22,769 nt of DNA from NCBI GenBank assembly GCA_002427325.1, contig DIQS01000014.1, forward strand, positions 489-23,257, given 5' to 3'. The position numbers and the translations under genes were made by a program. How positions within the stretch are numbered: the first letter of the stretch is position 1; each line of letters begins with the position of its first letter. Below the pieces are notes generated by a model. It saw only the letters and a program-made list of their open reading frames with translations. It was not told the origin of the DNA and did not search any database. This stretch comes from Cloacimonetes bacterium UBA5456. GTDB taxonomy: Bacteria > Cloacimonadota > Cloacimonadia > Cloacimonadales > Cloacimonadaceae. Shown piece by piece: positions 1 to 6,966 of the stretch.

Positions 1-1054
1 TGCTCATGGCACTCTTACGCACCGGCATATAGCTCGTCGCCACGCTAAAACGCGCAGTTTGATCGGTGTCGGTAAACCATTTCACAAATTCCCAAGCTGC
101 CTTCTCGCGCTTACGGTCTCCGGATTTGAAGATCACAATATTTGCTCCCGACACGGCGCTCTGTTTTGTTCTATGCGTGGGCAAAGCCGCATATCCGATG
201 TTGAAATTGATGGGCTGTTGACGCATATGAGTGATGGAAACACTCGAACCTTCATACATCGAAGCTATGCCCGCCATGAAGTCATTTTGACCGTCGTATT
301 CCTGAACCAAATAGACGCTTTTGTCCTTATACATCATATCAGTGATATAGCTTAGAGCCTCTACACCTTCAGGACTATTGATCGCCGGCTTGCCTTGTGA
401 ATCCAAGACCTCTCCCCCGGCTTGATGCAAAAGATTAACAAACTGCCATTCGTTCACATTAAAGTTTGTACCATAGTGTTGACCTTTGCTCCTCTTCTCA
501 TCTTTATAGGTAAGCAGATTTGCATATTTGCGAAATTCCTCCCAAGTTTTGGGGAAATAATCGGGGTCTAAACCGTTGCGATAGAAATCGTCTTTATTAT
601 AGAAATAAGCTCTCACACTTTTATTAAAGGGAAAGGAATAGATCACGCCTTCGAAAGTGTTTGAATCTCTGAACACTGGATAGATATCCGCGAGGTCTTC
701 ATCTGTGAAGTCATCATCCTCGGCAATAAGGTCGCTGATTGAGACAATGACATCCGACTCGATATATTTAGAAGTCCAGCTTTCAAAGACCTGAGCAATA
801 TCAGGCTGTTTCTTGGCTTGAATGGAAGCCATCAGCTTTTGTGAAAGTGCAGAATAGCTGCTGATAGGATTCGCTACCACTTCGATTTCATCTTGGCTAC
901 GATTAAACTCCATGATCATCTCGTTGAGCGTATCGCCGAGCGGGCCGCTGAGTCCATGCCAAAAGCTGACTTTGGTTTTCTTTGAAGTAAGCACCTTGCC
1001 ACAAGAACTTAAAAGTAATGCAGCAAGAATTATTACAATTATTCTATTACGCAC
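1..1054 (-). CDS. ABC sugar transporter substrate-binding lipoprotein, UgpB/MalE-like (3' end outside window)
   Basis: Reading the minus strand from a GTG at 1054 gives 351 uninterrupted codons that run off the left edge. The N-terminus is a lipoprotein signal: Arg-rich start, hydrophobic run, then a lipobox LSSC with Cys at residue 18, so the mature protein should be lipid-anchored on the periplasmic side. The body shows family 1 extracellular solute-binding hallmarks: VSFWHGLSGP near the start, a central PFNKSVRAYFYNKD segment, WEEF, and near the edge AAWEFVKWFTD followed by TSYMPVRKSA, typical of UgpB-like sugar or glycerol-phosphate binding proteins. The likely role is capture of a sugar or polyol for an ABC importer whose permeases should lie beyond the left edge. 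The start is chosen because an in-frame stop lies at 1076-1078, no other start follows it, and GGAG sits five bases before the GTG. The exact substrate cannot be read from the sequence. Confidence 0.88.
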   Translation of the reverse strand, partial: MRNRIIVIILAALLLSSCGKVLTSKKTKVSFWHGLSGPLGDTLNEMIMEFNRSQDEIEVVANPISSYSALSQKLMASIQAKKQPDIAQVFESWTSKYIESDVIVSISDLIAEDDDFTDEDLADIYPVFRDSNTFEGVIYSFPFNKSVRAYFYNKDDFYRNGLDPDYFPKTWEEFRKYANLLTYKDEKRSKGQHYGTNFNVNEWQFVNLLHQAGGEVLDSQGKPAINSPEGVEALSYITDMMYKDKSVYLVQEYDGQNDFMAGIASMYEGSSVSITHMRQQPINFNIGYAALPTHRTKQSAVSGANIVIFKSGDRKREKAAWEFVKWFTDTDQTARFSVATSYMPVRKSAMS

Positions 1055-1088
1055 ATCATCTCCAGATAATATTAACTAAATCATATTT

Positions 1089-1116
1089 ATTATAGCGTTT
1101 TACAATGTTCTTGCAA
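1089..1116 (-). promoter_or_regulatory. Sigma70-type promoter for the solute-binding protein gene
   Basis: On the minus strand TTGCAA (1116-1111) is followed after 16 bases by a perfect TATAAT (1094-1089). Transcription would begin near 1082, giving a leader of roughly 28 bases before the GTG at 1054. Confidence 0.55.
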
Positions 1117-1334
1117 GATAATTGAAAAGCATAAATAGTCAATCTTTTTCTTAGCCTTTATTGCTGAACAGCGCAAATCATGTTGATTTGTATCCACTCC
1201 ACCCCTCAGCTTTGATAATTATCGCAAGGATTTGCTAAATTGCGCTTGACAAATAACGAGCATCAAATTGAGTAGATAGATAGCTTATGTAGAATAAGTG
1301 AGATATTATTACTGTTTAAAATACCGGTTCAACT

Positions 1335-1340
1335 TATACT
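1335..1340 (+). promoter_or_regulatory. Candidate -10 box for the DNA glycosylase gene
   Basis: TATACT lies 25 bases before the ATG at 1366, one mismatch from consensus. The -35 region is weak (a T-rich stretch near 1313-1318), so this is a tentative promoter. Confidence 0.35.
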
Positions 1341-1365
1341 ATATTCATAACTAAAGAAAGGAATA

Positions 1366-2091
1366 ATGTTCATGAAATCTCGTGAAAAGCAGCTAATCGC
1401 TGAGTTAAAGCACTTCTCTGCCCCAGAAAAGATAGAGAAAGCCAAAAGATATTTTAAGACAGGCAAAGGTGACTATGCCGAGTTTGATATCTTTTGGGGC
1501 ATCACGACTCCCGAGATCAAAGCTGTTATTCAAGATTTCACCTTTTCCCTAAGTTTAGAGGAAATAGAGAATATTCTTTCAAGCCAGATCCACGAAGTCC
1601 GCATGGCTGCGCTCTCAATGCTCGTCAATCGCTATCAAAAGAGAGCCGATGAGCGCAAAACAATTGCAAACATATATCTTAATAACACCAAACACATAAA
1701 CAACTGGGACCTCGTTGACATCAGCGCGGCAAAGATCCTGGGAGCGCACTCTTTTCCAGGTGACTCAGCCACCCTTTTGAGGCTCTCGAAAAGCTCTGAT
1801 CTCTGGGAACAGCGCATCGCAATAGTCAGCACCCACCACTTCATCCAAAACAACAGCTTTGAGATCACCTTCCGTATCTGTAAAAGCTTTCTAAATAACT
1901 CTCATGATCTCATCCACAAGGCCTGCGGCTGGATGTTAAGAGAGATTGGCAAGCGCTCGCAAAAAGAGCTCATCAATTGGCTTGATATCCACTATAAAGA
2001 CATGCCACGCACCATGCTACGCTATAGCATTGAACGCTTTGATGAGAACACGAGACTTTCATATTTAAACGGACAAATTAAGAACATATAA
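1366..2091 (+). CDS. DNA alkylation repair enzyme, AlkD-type DNA glycosylase
   Basis: A 241-residue protein of the COG4912/AlkD family, all-helical HEAT-like repeat enzymes that remove positively charged alkylated bases such as N3- and N7-alkyl purines without flipping the base. Family motifs are plain: NNWDLVDISAAKILG (112-126), WEQRIAIVSTHHFI (147-160), DLIHKACGWMLREIGKR (181-197) and MPRTMLRYSIERF (213-225). W114, D118, R150 and W189 fall where the catalytic and DNA-contacting Trp, Asp, Arg and Trp of Bacillus AlkD lie, so activity looks intact. Two starts are possible, ATG 1366 and ATG 1372; AAAGG just upstream suits 1366 better. The next gene starts 12 bases after the stop, so the two are probably co-transcribed. 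I would not tie the neighbour to DNA repair. Confidence 0.93.
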   Translation: MFMKSREKQLIAELKHFSAPEKIEKAKRYFKTGKGDYAEFDIFWGITTPEIKAVIQDFTFSLSLEEIENILSSQIHEVRMAALSMLVNRYQKRADERKTIANIYLNNTKHINNWDLVDISAAKILGAHSFPGDSATLLRLSKSSDLWEQRIAIVSTHHFIQNNSFEITFRICKSFLNNSHDLIHKACGWMLREIGKRSQKELINWLDIHYKDMPRTMLRYSIERFDENTRLSYLNGQIKNI

Positions 2092-2103
2092 TTGGAGATA
2101 CAA

Positions 2104-2601
2104 ATGAAAAAACAAATTGCAATCATCCTTATTCTTCTATCCATGACCCTGCTATTTGCGATTGAACCCAGCAAAGGCGCTATCGGCGTGCACTTTGGGA
2201 CATCCACCGGCAGCGGTCTCAGCGGACGCTTTTCGATTAACAAAGCTGCATTGCAAGCCACAGTATTCGCTTTTACCAGCGGCAAAGAAACAGACTATGA
2301 TGGCTTCATACGTTTTAATGCCGGATTGAACTACTTGCTTCCGCTCAAAGAATATTCTAATTCAAGATTTTATTTAATAGCCGGCGGTGCTTATCTTTAT
2401 GAATCAGAACAAGAATGGAATACACAAAATTGGGATACATACCACAGGTTTACTTTAGGCGTAGGGCCTGGTTTCGAGTTTGTCCCCATTAATTCCGTGC
2501 CCGAGCTGAGGCTAAATGTGGAACTCCCTTTAACGATAAACCAAAATAGGCAGATCACGATGCTGATCCCCGCCGCCGGATTGTATTACCACTTCAAATA
2601 A
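2104..2601 (+). CDS. Small outer-membrane beta-barrel protein, unknown function
   Basis: The protein is 165 residues from the ATG at 2104. An in-frame TTG at 2092 would add four residues, but GGAG at 2094-2097 sits six bases before the ATG and inside that extension, so ATG is the start. Residues 1-18 form a signal peptide (MKKQ, then a hydrophobic run ending LLFA). The mature part alternates polar and aromatic residues in short stretches (FYLIAGGAYLYES, HRFTLGVGPGFEF, AAGLYYHFK) with Gly-rich turns, as in a small barrel of about eight strands with an aromatic near the C-terminus. This fits outer-membrane barrels of the OmpW/OMP_b-brl type, but I do not recognise a named family. It follows the glycosylase gene closely and ends at a strong terminator. 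Location is inferred from pattern only. Confidence 0.7.
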   Translation: MKKQIAIILILLSMTLLFAIEPSKGAIGVHFGTSTGSGLSGRFSINKAALQATVFAFTSGKETDYDGFIRFNAGLNYLLPLKEYSNSRFYLIAGGAYLYESEQEWNTQNWDTYHRFTLGVGPGFEFVPINSVPELRLNVELPLTINQNRQITMLIPAAGLYYHFK

Positions 2602-2624
2602 GAATAAAATCCCTTACAAAAGAA

Positions 2625-2648
2625 AAGTCCCCGCTTTGACGGGGACTT
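2625..2648. terminator. Bidirectional intrinsic terminator
   Basis: A perfect 9-bp stem (AAGTCCCCG at 2625-2633 and CGGGGACTT at 2640-2648) encloses a six-base loop. A T run follows on the plus strand (2650-2656), and the A-rich 2618-2626 stretch gives U residues on the minus strand. It lies between convergent genes ending at 2601 and 2655, so it can serve both. Confidence 0.88.
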
Positions 2649-2654
2649 ATTTTT

Positions 2655-3071
2655 TTATTCACCGATTATCTTCACTAATACTCGCTTTCGCCTCATCCCG
2701 TCATATTCGCCATAGAATATCTGTTCCCAGGGACCAAGATCCAATTGACCTTTTGTGATCGCAACGACCACATCGCGTCCCATGATTTGCCTTTTGAGAT
2801 GAGCGTCGGCATTATCTTCATAGCCGTTGTGCATATATTGACTATGCGGTTTCTCCGGTGCCAGCCTCTCTAACCATTTCTCAAAATCTTGGTGCAAACC
2901 GCTTTCATCGTCGTTGATAAAAACACTGGCGGTGATGTGCATGGCGTTCACCAATACGAGCCCTTCTTGAACTCCTGATTCTATCACGCACTTATCGATT
3001 TCACGCGTTATGTTCAGATACTCGCGGCGTTTAGAGGTATTGAACCACAGTTCTTTCCTAAAGCTTTTCAT
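2655..3071 (-). CDS. YjbQ/UPF0047 family protein (secondary thiamine-phosphate synthase-like)
   Basis: This 138-residue protein has the full set of UPF0047/YjbQ signatures: MHITASVFINDDE with H45, D62 in GLHQD, H81, the NADAHLKRQIMG block (87-98, including D89 and H91), GQLDLGPWEQIFYGEYDG (108-125) and the basic RRKRVLVKI end. Family members form beta-rich trimers with a conserved His/Asp metal-binding pocket; weak thiamine-phosphate-synthase activity has been reported, but the physiological role is not settled. The length is typical. It starts three bases after the end of the HAD phosphatase gene and is probably translated from the same mRNA. No other thiamine gene is in the window, so a thiamine role is not supported by context. 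Confidence 0.92.
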   Translation of the reverse strand: MKSFRKELWFNTSKRREYLNITREIDKCVIESGVQEGLVLVNAMHITASVFINDDESGLHQDFEKWLERLAPEKPHSQYMHNGYEDNADAHLKRQIMGRDVVVAITKGQLDLGPWEQIFYGEYDGMRRKRVLVKIIGE

Positions 3072-3074
3072 CGT

Positions 3075-3776
3075 TTAAAAACAACTTTGGCTTTCAAGAA
3101 AAGTTGCAAGCTCCACGGGTGAATCAAAGATCATATCTGCACCGGCTGTTTGCAGCATTTCTTTGGAAGCAAAGCCCCAAGCTGCACCGATTGCAATCAT
3201 TCCGGCATTTTTAGCCGTGATCATGTCCACGGGCATATCTCCGACTATTGCGATATTCTCGGGCGCAGCACTCAAACGCTGAGCAAGCTCTAATGCAACC
3301 GTTGGATCAGGCTTGACGGCCTTTCCATCTATGGCGCCGCTATATACCCCAAATGGGTTTTTGGTGTGGCTGATCATAGCGCCGCGGAAGTAATATCTGA
3401 TCATCTTCTTGGTGAAAGATTGATCCTTATTCGACAGTATCGCCAGCTTGATCTTATTTGAAACCGCCACCTTGATGAGGTGTAAGATACCATGAAAAGG
3501 CTGAGTATTTATCTGCCATTCAGTTTCATAGTGCTCCATAAACTTATCGCAGAGAATCTTGATATGTGCCTCATCTCTTTTGTCTTCGGGCAAGGCTCTT
3601 TTAACCAATTCTCTGTGTCCGTGTCCAACATAGCTCTTATATGTTTCGATTTCATGAGTAGGCAGCTCCATTTCTGCCAGGCCCATGTTGACAGCACCGG
3701 CGATGTCTTTGAGACTATCAAGCAAGGTTCCATCCAAATCGAATATGACTGCTTTAATTTGTTTTAGATTTTTCAT
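3075..3776 (-). CDS. HAD-superfamily phosphatase, phosphoglycolate phosphatase-like
   Basis: A 233-residue protein with all four HAD motifs: DLDGT with nucleophile D13 and acid/base D15, LSN with S115-N116, K155 in the AVKPDP segment, and GDMPVD with D180 and D184. The helical cap between residues 20 and 90 is the type seen in Gph/PGP phosphatases, which hydrolyse 2-phosphoglycolate (for example from DNA repair of 3'-phosphoglycolate ends). HAD enzymes of this subgroup often have broad or different substrates, so the substrate is uncertain. The start is supported by GGAGG ending a few bases before the ATG. It lies 41 bases downstream of the MscS gene and three bases upstream of the YjbQ gene, all on the same strand. 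Confidence 0.88.
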   Translation of the reverse strand: MKNLKQIKAVIFDLDGTLLDSLKDIAGAVNMGLAEMELPTHEIETYKSYVGHGHRELVKRALPEDKRDEAHIKILCDKFMEHYETEWQINTQPFHGILHLIKVAVSNKIKLAILSNKDQSFTKKMIRYYFRGAMISHTKNPFGVYSGAIDGKAVKPDPTVALELAQRLSAAPENIAIVGDMPVDMITAKNAGMIAIGAAWGFASKEMLQTAGADMIFDSPVELATFLESQSCF

Positions 3777-3817
3777 CGTTCCTCCTAAAACATAATTGTT
3801 TTAATTCAAGTGAATCT

Positions 3818-4639
3818 CTATGTTTTGTTAATCTCGATTTGCGGCCAAGGAATTTCAATTCCTTCTTCCTCAAATCTTTTCTTTACTGTTAATATCATTT
3901 GCGTTTTCATATTAAAGACGTTTGCTGTGTTCGTCCAGACTCCAAAATTGATGTTTACACTTGATTCGGAAAGCGAGTCAATCAGAATTAGCGGCGCTCT
4001 TTCTTTATGCACATCCGGCAGATTGTCGGCAATATCACGCAATATCTCTAACACCCTGCTAATATCCTCCTTATATGCCACTCGCAAAATGGTCTGCACG
4101 CGTCTGATAGGAAATCTGGTCAGATTGATCACACCTGTTTTAATCATTGTTTCATTTGGGATTCTAACATAACGGTTGTCATAGGTTTTTAGCTTCACCG
4201 AAAGCAGGTCGATGGAGTCGATAATACCGGTAATCTCTTCCACCTCAATGGTATCCCCTATCTGAAAAGGCTTTTCAGAGATCAGGAAGAACCCGCTGAT
4301 GATGTTTGAAACACTTGTCTGAGATGCAAAACCGACGGCTACCCCGAGAATTCCCGCTGCACCCAAAAGCGCAGAGATCTTGAAGCCAAATTCATTTAAG
4401 ACCATCATAAATAGCAAGATAGTAAGCGTGTATTTCACTGTCCTGGTGATTATGAGTTCGGATTGCAACGAGAGTTTATCTTTGATCACATGCCTGGTAA
4501 AACGCGTAATAACACCGATAGCAGGTATTCCTATACCAAGCATCATTATCACTCGGATAAAGAGACTTATACGCTGCGGCGTAATAAAGTCTTTCAATAA
4601 CTGCATATCAAACAGGCTTAACGTGGATATAGTTAGCAT
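3818..4639 (-). CDS. Small-conductance mechanosensitive channel, MscS family
   Basis: A 273-residue inner-membrane protein of normal MscS length. Predicted segments: TM1 about 22-46, TM2 about 67-88, and the pore-lining TM3 from about 90 with the Gly/Ala pattern LLGAAGILGVAVGFASQTS (91-109), followed by NIISGFFLISEKPFQIGDTIEV, the family's most conserved block. The beta domain contains VRIPNETM, and the C-terminus has the typical EEEGIEIPWPQ. MscS opens under membrane tension during hypo-osmotic shock to release solutes. GAGG five bases before the ATG supports this start. Neighbours downstream (HAD phosphatase, YjbQ) have no obvious link to osmotic stress. Confidence 0.93.
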   Translation of the reverse strand: MLTISTLSLFDMQLLKDFITPQRISLFIRVIMMLGIGIPAIGVITRFTRHVIKDKLSLQSELIITRTVKYTLTILLFMMVLNEFGFKISALLGAAGILGVAVGFASQTSVSNIISGFFLISEKPFQIGDTIEVEEITGIIDSIDLLSVKLKTYDNRYVRIPNETMIKTGVINLTRFPIRRVQTILRVAYKEDISRVLEILRDIADNLPDVHKERAPLILIDSLSESSVNINFGVWTNTANVFNMKTQMILTVKKRFEEEGIEIPWPQIEINKT

Positions 4640-4686
4640 CTTAACCTCTGTCTAAAAAATCTTAACACTTGTCTTTGTCGATAAAT

Positions 4687-4692
4687 ATTATA
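4687..4692 (-). promoter_or_regulatory. Possible -10 box for the mscS gene
   Basis: A perfect TATAAT on the minus strand about 47 bases before the mscS ATG. No recognisable -35 lies at the right distance, and the region is so AT-rich that such a hexamer is expected by chance. Confidence 0.25.
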
Positions 4693-4866
4693 GCTATTTT
4701 GTTCCTTGCTTGTTTTAAATATAAATAACTTTGAATGAATCTAACAATTACAGTTATTTACAATACTATATAATTATTTATTCATAAATATTATAACTTG
4801 TTTTTATCTATTTGCCAATATTTCTTTAAAAATAATTCAAAATAGACAGCTTCCTTACTGGGTTCT

Positions 4867-4921
4867 GGTCATGATATGGTCATGATGTGGTCATCAGCAT
4901 GAGCATATCATGAGCAAAACA
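4867..4921. repeat. Five degenerate 11-bp tandem units
   Basis: Consecutive units read GGTCATGATAT, GGTCATGATGT, GGTCATCAGCA, TGAGCATATCA and TGAGCAAAACA. The first three share GGTCAT and the last two share TGAGCA; all keep the 11-base period, about one helical turn. The tract lies upstream of mscS and downstream of the lemA terminator. It could be a cluster of protein-binding sites or a decayed microsatellite-like repeat. Confidence 0.6.
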
Positions 4922-4965
4922 TAAGCTGAATACAGTAGGTAAGCTATGGATGGACAATAAAATAA

Positions 4966-4996
4966 GAGCGTGTATCAAAAGGATCGATACACGCTC
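4966..4996 (-). terminator. Intrinsic terminator of lemA
   Basis: An 11-bp perfect stem (GAGCGTGTATC at 4966-4976 against GATACACGCTC at 4986-4996) with a nine-base loop. Reading on the minus strand it is followed by TTATTTTATTG, a T-rich tail. It begins 25 bases after the lemA stop. Confidence 0.8.
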
Positions 4997-5021
4997 AGAT
5001 AAAAATGTGGTTTTTTGCTTA

Positions 5022-5621
5022 TTAGTCAAAGCTGACTTGGGGGGCTTTTTGCGCACCCTCTTCAGCGGCAAAGAACTGGAAGCTACGAACACCTATCATG
5101 TTTGCAATCATGTTGTTAGGGAAGATAACAATCTTCTGATTGAACTCTTTTGCAGTTTCGTTATAGCGCATTCTTTCGGTTCTAATCCTGTTTTCAATAC
5201 CTTCCAATTGAGCTTGAAGCTGCAGGAAGTTTTGATTGGCTTTGATATCGGGATATTGTTCCACAACCACCATCAATCTGCTGAGTGCGGCTGAGAGTCC
5301 GGCTTGATTTGCCTGGAACTGGGCAAAAGCATCAGGATCACTGAGCATATTGGGATCAAGCGTGGGATTGCCGGCAACCTTTGATCGGGCTTCGGTGACA
5401 CCGATTAATGTTTCTTGTTCAAAATTTGCAGCGCCTTTAACGGTGGATACGAGATTGGGAATGAGATCATAGCGGGTCTGATAGACATTCTCCACCTGTG
5501 CCCAAGCTGATTCCACATTGACTTTTTCTCTTTGAATTAGGTTGTATTTACCAATGAACCATGAAACGGCAATTACGATGATCACGACTATTGCCAAAAG
5601 AATAATATAACCTTTTTTCAT
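5022..5621 (-). CDS. lemA: LemA family membrane protein
   Basis: The protein is 199 residues from ATG 5621. An upstream in-frame ATG at 5684 would add 21 residues, but the promoter lies inside that extension and GAGGA sits shortly before ATG 5621, so the longer form is rejected. Residues 4-22 form one transmembrane helix. The rest is the helical LemA domain, with NVESAWAQVENVYQTRYDLIPNLVSTVKG (36-64), EARSKVAG, and IENRIRTERMRYNETAKEFNQKI, all family-typical. LemA proteins are single-pass proteins of unclear function, often linked to TPM-domain proteins; no TPM gene is present here. It is bounded by its own promoter and terminator and is likely monocistronic. Confidence 0.93.
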   Translation of the reverse strand: MKKGYIILLAIVVIIVIAVSWFIGKYNLIQREKVNVESAWAQVENVYQTRYDLIPNLVSTVKGAANFEQETLIGVTEARSKVAGNPTLDPNMLSDPDAFAQFQANQAGLSAALSRLMVVVEQYPDIKANQNFLQLQAQLEGIENRIRTERMRYNETAKEFNQKIVIFPNNMIANMIGVRSFQFFAAEEGAQKAPQVSFD

Positions 5622-5655
5622 TACAATTTCCTCAATATTTTGTTTATTTACTATT

Positions 5656-5684
5656 AATATAGGGCTATTATGTGCCTCATGCAA
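5656..5684 (-). promoter_or_regulatory. Sigma70-type promoter of lemA
   Basis: On the minus strand TTGCAT (5684-5679) and TATATT (5661-5656) are separated by exactly 17 bases. Transcription would start near 5649, about 28 bases before the lemA ATG. The element begins 11 bases after the stop of the PAP2 gene. Confidence 0.6.
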
Positions 5685-5694
5685 GCAAAGCTTT

Positions 5695-6966
5695 CTAATT
5701 TAGCTTGAATTCTGCATCCTTTATCTCAAAAATATAACTTTGATCGCCGGAATCATTGTTCAAGTGATACTGACCGACATCCACGTCCTTATTCATTGTC
5801 CAATTGGCGTTTAGCATAAATTTGATCTCACCCTTATCAATGCTGAGATGGAAGTTCTTTACTCTCAAACTGTCGATGGTGATGATGGTGTTTGACTGAA
5901 GCTCACTAAAGAATCCTTTGAGCTCTTGCTCTATATGGTGCACACCGTCTATTTCCTTATGTTTTAACTTGCTTTTTGAACCGGGAAAACCGAAGCCTCG
6001 ATTTGTGCCGGATACATGGATACTATCTGATAATGAGATAGTTAAGCTTGTATTTATGAGATTTATCTTTAAGTTGTCATAGATATCTGTTTTAAACTTA
6101 ATATCTTGCTCCTTTTGATAGGGGGTGGCGACGCCTAAGCCTGCTAAGAATAATACAGCAACAGAACCGATTATCACAAGATGTTTTACAGATAGCTGTT
6201 TGTCGCTTTCTTTGGGAATGCAAAAAGGGTTGCGATCCAGCTTCATGAGATGCCAGATTATATGCGCCACAAGGAAAACGAGGGCACCCGAAAAGATCAC
6301 ATCGCTAAGGAAATGTCCGCCTTGCACGATGCGCACCCAGCCAATGGTTGAACCAAATAACATAGAAATGATATTGGTAAAATGGTATCTGCGTAAGCTA
6401 AATATTCCTAAAACATGCGCAAAAGCAAAGAAATAGAAGCCCATGCTGGCATGTCCGCAAGGGAAGGACTTTCCCGGAGAATCACGATTCATTCTCAGCG
6501 GGGCTTCATAGGCATGTTTTCCGCCAAATTCTTGAATATCGCGCGGACGCGGTCTGCCCCAATTGTCTTTTAGAGCGGTGTTTATCACCAAACCGGGACC
6601 CACAATCATCACAATTACGAGGTAGATAAAGAGTTTTCGATATTTAATTAGGCTTTCACTTCGGATATAGCTGAGCGCAAGGAGAATGAGGGCACACAAA
6701 ATAGTGATGAGTGCGGGTATATTGCTATATTTATAGATGAAAGTCACTATGGGATTTGTTGCCAATCTCCAGCCTTCTGAATAGTAGCGTGCTTGCGTGT
6801 AAATATCCAGCAGGAAAATATTGAAAATCACAGCGGTTAAGGCCATGATGAGCACTGGTAGCCAAAATCCCCTTTTCAAAAGGAAATGACGCCCATTGTA
6901 GGGCGCCATTTCTTCGATTGAGTTATTATCGTTATTCAAGCTTTGCGCTTGGTTTTGATTATTCAT
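5695..6966 (-). CDS. PAP2-family membrane phosphatase with C-terminal extracytoplasmic domain
   Basis: A 423-residue protein. Residues 33-240 hold about six membrane helices and the three phosphatase motifs: KDNWGRPRP (K133, R140, P141), PCGH (169-172, catalytic H172) and RIVQGGHFLSD (R212, H218, D222). The family acts on lipid phosphates such as undecaprenyl diphosphate, phosphatidate or phosphatidylglycerol phosphate by a phospho-His intermediate. The usual Ser of PSGH is Cys here, and the first Ser of motif 3 is Val; catalytic His, Arg and Asp are kept. After one more helix (263-283) comes a domain of about 140 residues, beta-rich by pattern, probably on the periplasmic side and unknown to me. 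The N-terminus is Asn/Gln-rich and soluble. The start overlaps the end of rpsA by eight bases. Undecaprenyl-diphosphate phosphatase is a reasonable guess, not established. Confidence 0.85.
   Translation of the reverse strand: MNNQNQAQSLNNDNNSIEEMAPYNGRHFLLKRGFWLPVLIMALTAVIFNIFLLDIYTQARYYSEGWRLATNPIVTFIYKYSNIPALITILCALILLALSYIRSESLIKYRKLFIYLVIVMIVGPGLVINTALKDNWGRPRPRDIQEFGGKHAYEAPLRMNRDSPGKSFPCGHASMGFYFFAFAHVLGIFSLRRYHFTNIISMLFGSTIGWVRIVQGGHFLSDVIFSGALVFLVAHIIWHLMKLDRNPFCIPKESDKQLSVKHLVIIGSVAVLFLAGLGVATPYQKEQDIKFKTDIYDNLKINLINTSLTISLSDSIHVSGTNRGFGFPGSKSKLKHKEIDGVHHIEQELKGFFSELQSNTIITIDSLRVKNFHLSIDKGEIKFMLNANWTMNKDVDVGQYHLNNDSGDQSYIFEIKDAEFKLN

Larger units (their letters stand above)
1055..1365. 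other. Divergent intergenic region
   Basis: These 311 bases separate two divergent genes and hold no credible reading frame. They carry the promoter of the binding-protein gene on the left and a candidate -10 box for the glycosylase gene on the right. A TTGACA at 1246-1251 on the plus strand has no good partner -10 at standard distance. I see no operator palindrome or riboswitch-like fold that I can defend. Confidence 0.6.
4640..5021. other. Intergenic region between lemA and mscS
   Basis: The 382 bases hold no credible gene. From right to left: the lemA terminator hairpin (4966-4996), an 11-bp phased repeat tract (about 4867-4921), and a very AT-rich stretch (about 4665-4850) that would be the mscS promoter region. 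Confidence 0.6.

Noticed and set aside
59..355. 98-codon plus-strand reading frame
   Set aside because: It is antisense to the solute-binding lipoprotein gene, which has a clear lipobox and family motifs across the whole region.
2092..2103. TTG start for the small barrel gene
   Set aside because: GGAG at 2094-2097 is placed for ATG 2104, and the signal peptide begins properly there.
4640..5021. Small RNA or riboswitch upstream of mscS
   Set aside because: The only stable stem is the lemA terminator; the rest is AT-rich without a recognisable fold.
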